From Syngnathus acus (taxonomy: Eukaryota > Chordata > Actinopteri > Syngnathiformes > Syngnathidae), in NCBI RefSeq assembly GCF_901709675.1, contig NC_051088.1, forward strand, positions 9,078,193-9,142,192: a stretch of 64,000 bases of DNA, written 5' to 3'. Shown here in pieces: positions 61,508 to 64,000 of this stretch (positions are counted from its first letter, which is position 1; each line of letters begins with the position of its first letter). Below the pieces are notes generated by a model. That model was not told where the DNA came from. It ran no database searches and was given only the letters and a program-made list of their open reading frames with translations. Made by a program: the position numbers and the translations under genes.

Positions 61508-64000
61508 TCAGCTGGAGGCCTCTGGAGCTCTCACTGTGATCTTGACCTTTTTTGCTTTGGCCATGACTGCGAGGAAAATAGAAGAGCATTTAAAAATCTG
61601 TATGAATGATAAACTTACTTAAAAATTTTAACTGATGCTTACAGTCTGTGTCTGAGTCTTGGTCCATTTCTGTATCCGCAAATAATTTCTTCCTCTTGTA
61701 GCTATGGTGGGTCTCCTGTTCTGATATGTTGTCCTCTTCTTCCTCCTCCTCCTCTTCCTCCGCCTCTTCTTCATCTTGCTTCTCCTCTTCCTCCTCTTCC
61801 TCCACCTCCTCCTCCACCTGTTCCTCTGAGCCTCCTGGCTCGACCTTTGGTGGTGGTGACTGTGATGAGGCAGAAGAATTTTACAAAATCGTTACAAAAT
61901 CTGTTGGTGAACATGTTCCTAGTCAAAACAAGGTAAACAACAAAACAAAGTGCCTTTTGTTGCTGTTGTTTGTGCATTCATTTTCAGTAGGCTACACAAT
62001 GCAAGAGACACAATGATGGGAGAAAGCTCAGAATTTTGGAATTGTCTCAACTCTGCCATTCATGCTCATGATGACCACACGAACATGCCAGAAGATCGTG
62101 CAATGGTTAGGAGTGGACAATCGATCCTTGTCCCCACTCACACATGGCCCTTAATAAGACTTGAAATCCACTACAAAACAAACATGTGCTGGCAAAAATT
62201 TAAAAAGTCTTGAGTTCCCTCATATATGTAGCTGGTGCCCCTCAACTTCTTTTCATATAAGAAATGACCCATATCAGCATCTTACCTTGCCATTTGTTGA
62301 TAGGGAGTCTTGTGTTTGAGTGGAATTTATACTCTCCAGCACCACTACTGTTACGGAAAACAAGACAGAACTGCGTTAGAGACCTTCACATGGATTCTGA
62401 CACACCTTTTGTCATATTACCTGGCCGTAATGATATTGTGAGGGCAGGGACCTTCTTTCCATTGCTTGGCTCTGTCTTTCCAGTGGCCTCTTTTTTCTGC
62501 TCCACATTTTCTTTTACCACCTGCTGGGTAAGACCAATACATGACAGACCAGATGATCTCCACGTGTTCTCTCTTGCACTCTTGTCATCATTCACAGACT
62601 GGTGAAGGTACCTCGTGTTTCTTTCGCGTAGCTTCTTCTTGATGTGTGACCATGGGCAAGGATGGCGTCAAAGATTGAGAAGTGGGAGGTGATGCGGGTT
62701 GCTCATGAATGGGAATACTCTGCATCAATTCCTTGTCAATTCTCTTGTTTACACCCTCACCCTCTTGTGGGGATAAAAACGGTTCATGTTTCGTTGTTTG
62801 GCCGGGTTTCGACTTTCCTCTGTCCGACAGATCTAGAGGACCCTCGCAGAGATCTTGGAAGCCGTCCCCCAAAACTCTTTTGGTGCTGGATGTTTGTATA
62901 TCCTTCTTCTCCTGAGACTTACCCGGAATCTCTGTGTGCTCAGATTGATTCTTCAACCTAAATACCACAGTTGGTTCATTTATGTGGCCTTGAAAGCCAC
63001 TATGCTTGTGCCACTGAGACCCATAAACATGATCTTGATTGCTGGAAACGCTGATGTGCTGGCTACTTTGGACCAAGCATGGAAATTGAGGAAGATTTGT
63101 TTTGGGATAAGGGTGCCTCACCAGGTTTATGCCTGAAGCGGCCATTGAAGCCCAGGCAGAAGATTCCGGTAGAGCCCAAGGGAAGGCAACAGGGCTGTTT
63201 TTGATTGGTTGAGGACGACAGGGGACGGGGGCTTTGATTGTATGTCTGGTTGGATTCACATCAGCATTGAGAGAGGACGAGGACATCCTCAGAGGAAGAG
63301 CTTGACAGGAGACTGGGAGTGGCTGTTCCAGGGCTCCCACAATGAGAGATCTAAGGCAAGATATCACCCGTGAGAGGTAGTACGTAATAACTTCTGCTGT
63401 GAATCAGTAAGATTGAATTGATATGATTACCTCCTCTCAGTATGTGACACATTGTTTTCTGTATTCCAGGATGGTGAGGCGTAAGTTGGAGTAGCCTGAA
63501 GGAAAGATAAAGATAAATAGTTCATTCTTTTTTGCATCCAGTGAGTTTAATTTTATTTGGGGTATTTATTGTATTTCCTGCCGACTTTCTGTAAAGCACA
63601 GAGAAAAGCAGAATGCTCTGGTGGTCATTTAAGTTGACCAAATGATCTCTATCTGCTCTGTATAAAATAAGTCAGAAAGAAAAGAAAAGGAAAATAAGCG
63701 ACATAGGCAACGTGGGAAAATGAGCTGTGATTAGTCTTGTTGTATTGCTGTAGTCTTTCTCAATCCAAATAATCGCCATCATCACACTTGAGGGAATCCC
63801 CCCCTTTGCAGGACTAAGAAGGGGATGATCCATTTGATGTGGGGGGGGGGGGGGGGGGATCTACAGCCGCCAAGCCCCCATTTAATAAATGCAAGTAATA
63901 ACATTTACATAGCATCCGAGAGAGAGATGTGTGTGGAATTATGCAAAGAGTGCAAAAATGAAACTTACGTAGTGGCTCTTGCTTATTCCTTGCAGTTGTC
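61508..64000 (-). CDS. rbbp8nl: RBBP8NL-like protein (RBBP8 N-terminal-like), 3' part; 5' part beyond the window
   Basis: Seven exons join in phase: 63969-64000 (incomplete), 63431-63495, 62612-63350, 62421-62520, 62286-62347, 61643-61859 and 61508-61566, TGA at 61508-61510. The large exon contains GPLDLSDRGKSK, a PxDLS motif as used by CtIP-family proteins to bind the corepressor CtBP. The C-terminus has a Glu-rich run (EEEEEEEKQDEEEAEEEEEE), then YKRKKLF and KAKKVKITVRAPEASS. The C-terminal Sae2-like domain that defines true CtIP/RBBP8 is absent, which favours RBBP8NL; its human gene is in 20q13.33 near CHRNA4, supporting the call. The diagnostic N-terminal coiled coil is outside the window. 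Biochemical role is poorly known. The exon structure is firmer than the name. Confidence 0.7.
63841..63858. repeat. Poly(G) run in an rbbp8nl intron
   Basis: About eighteen consecutive G residues on the plus strand (C on the gene strand). It could form a G-quadruplex and is hard to sequence, so the exact length is uncertain. Confidence 0.85.

Noticed and set aside
61726-62016. Serine-rich open frame on the plus strand
   Set aside because: It is the antisense of the Glu-rich exon of the rbbp8nl-like gene; the serine run is the complement of GAG/GAA codons.
61508-64000. Possibility that the gene is rbbp8 (CtIP) itself
   Set aside because: The conserved C-terminal Sae2-like region is missing, and the gene ends in a Glu-rich tract.

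Overview
The window is vertebrate nuclear DNA from a ray-finned (teleost) fish. Five protein genes can be rebuilt exon by exon with GT/AG junctions and consistent phases, and their products match vertebrate families along most of their length. The background has many (CA)n, (GT)n and (GGAT)n microsatellites, fish-type L2-like LINE fragments with GGATGGA tails, and small hAT-like elements. I cannot name the species. All five genes have human counterparts on chromosome 20 (ZGPAT, CHRNA4 and RBBP8NL in 20q13.33; HCK and TM9SF4 adjacent in 20q11.21), so this is a conserved but rearranged chr20-type synteny block.

Layout. 1-1.6 kb: last two exons of zgpat (+). 1.6-10.8 kb: intergenic DNA between the convergent ends of zgpat and chrna4, with a degenerate telomere-like TTAGGG array (4.5-5.7 kb) that a 307-bp hAT-type element has entered, a second 308-bp hAT-type element, and a dead LINE. 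10.8-20.5 kb: chrna4 (-), complete in six coding exons, with a dead LINE in intron 1. 20.5-41.3 kb: a gene desert upstream of chrna4 with repeats, a near-perfect RE1/NRSE (REST site) and possible conserved noncoding segments. 41.3-48.5 kb: tm9sf4 (-), complete in 18 coding exons. 49.4-58.1 kb: hck (-), complete in 12 coding exons plus a probable noncoding first exon; its stop lies under 1 kb from the tm9sf4 start, and the HCK-TM9SF4 order is as in human. 58.4-58.9 kb: a foldback element just upstream of hck. 61.5-64 kb: 3' part of an rbbp8nl-like gene (-), running off the window.

The genes do not form a pathway. They encode a transcription/splicing regulator (zgpat), a neuronal nicotinic receptor subunit (chrna4), a nine-spanning endomembrane protein (tm9sf4), a myeloid Src-family kinase (hck) and a CtBP-binding-motif protein (rbbp8nl). 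The main leads outside the genes are the RE1 6.4 kb upstream of chrna4, the (CT)33 tract that serves as the polypyrimidine tract of an hck SH2 exon, the palindromic element at the hck promoter, the telomere-like array with its nested transposon, and the compact CRE/CCAAT/YY1 promoter over the tm9sf4 start codon. No CRISPR, operon or other prokaryotic system is present, and I see no clearly new protein system.
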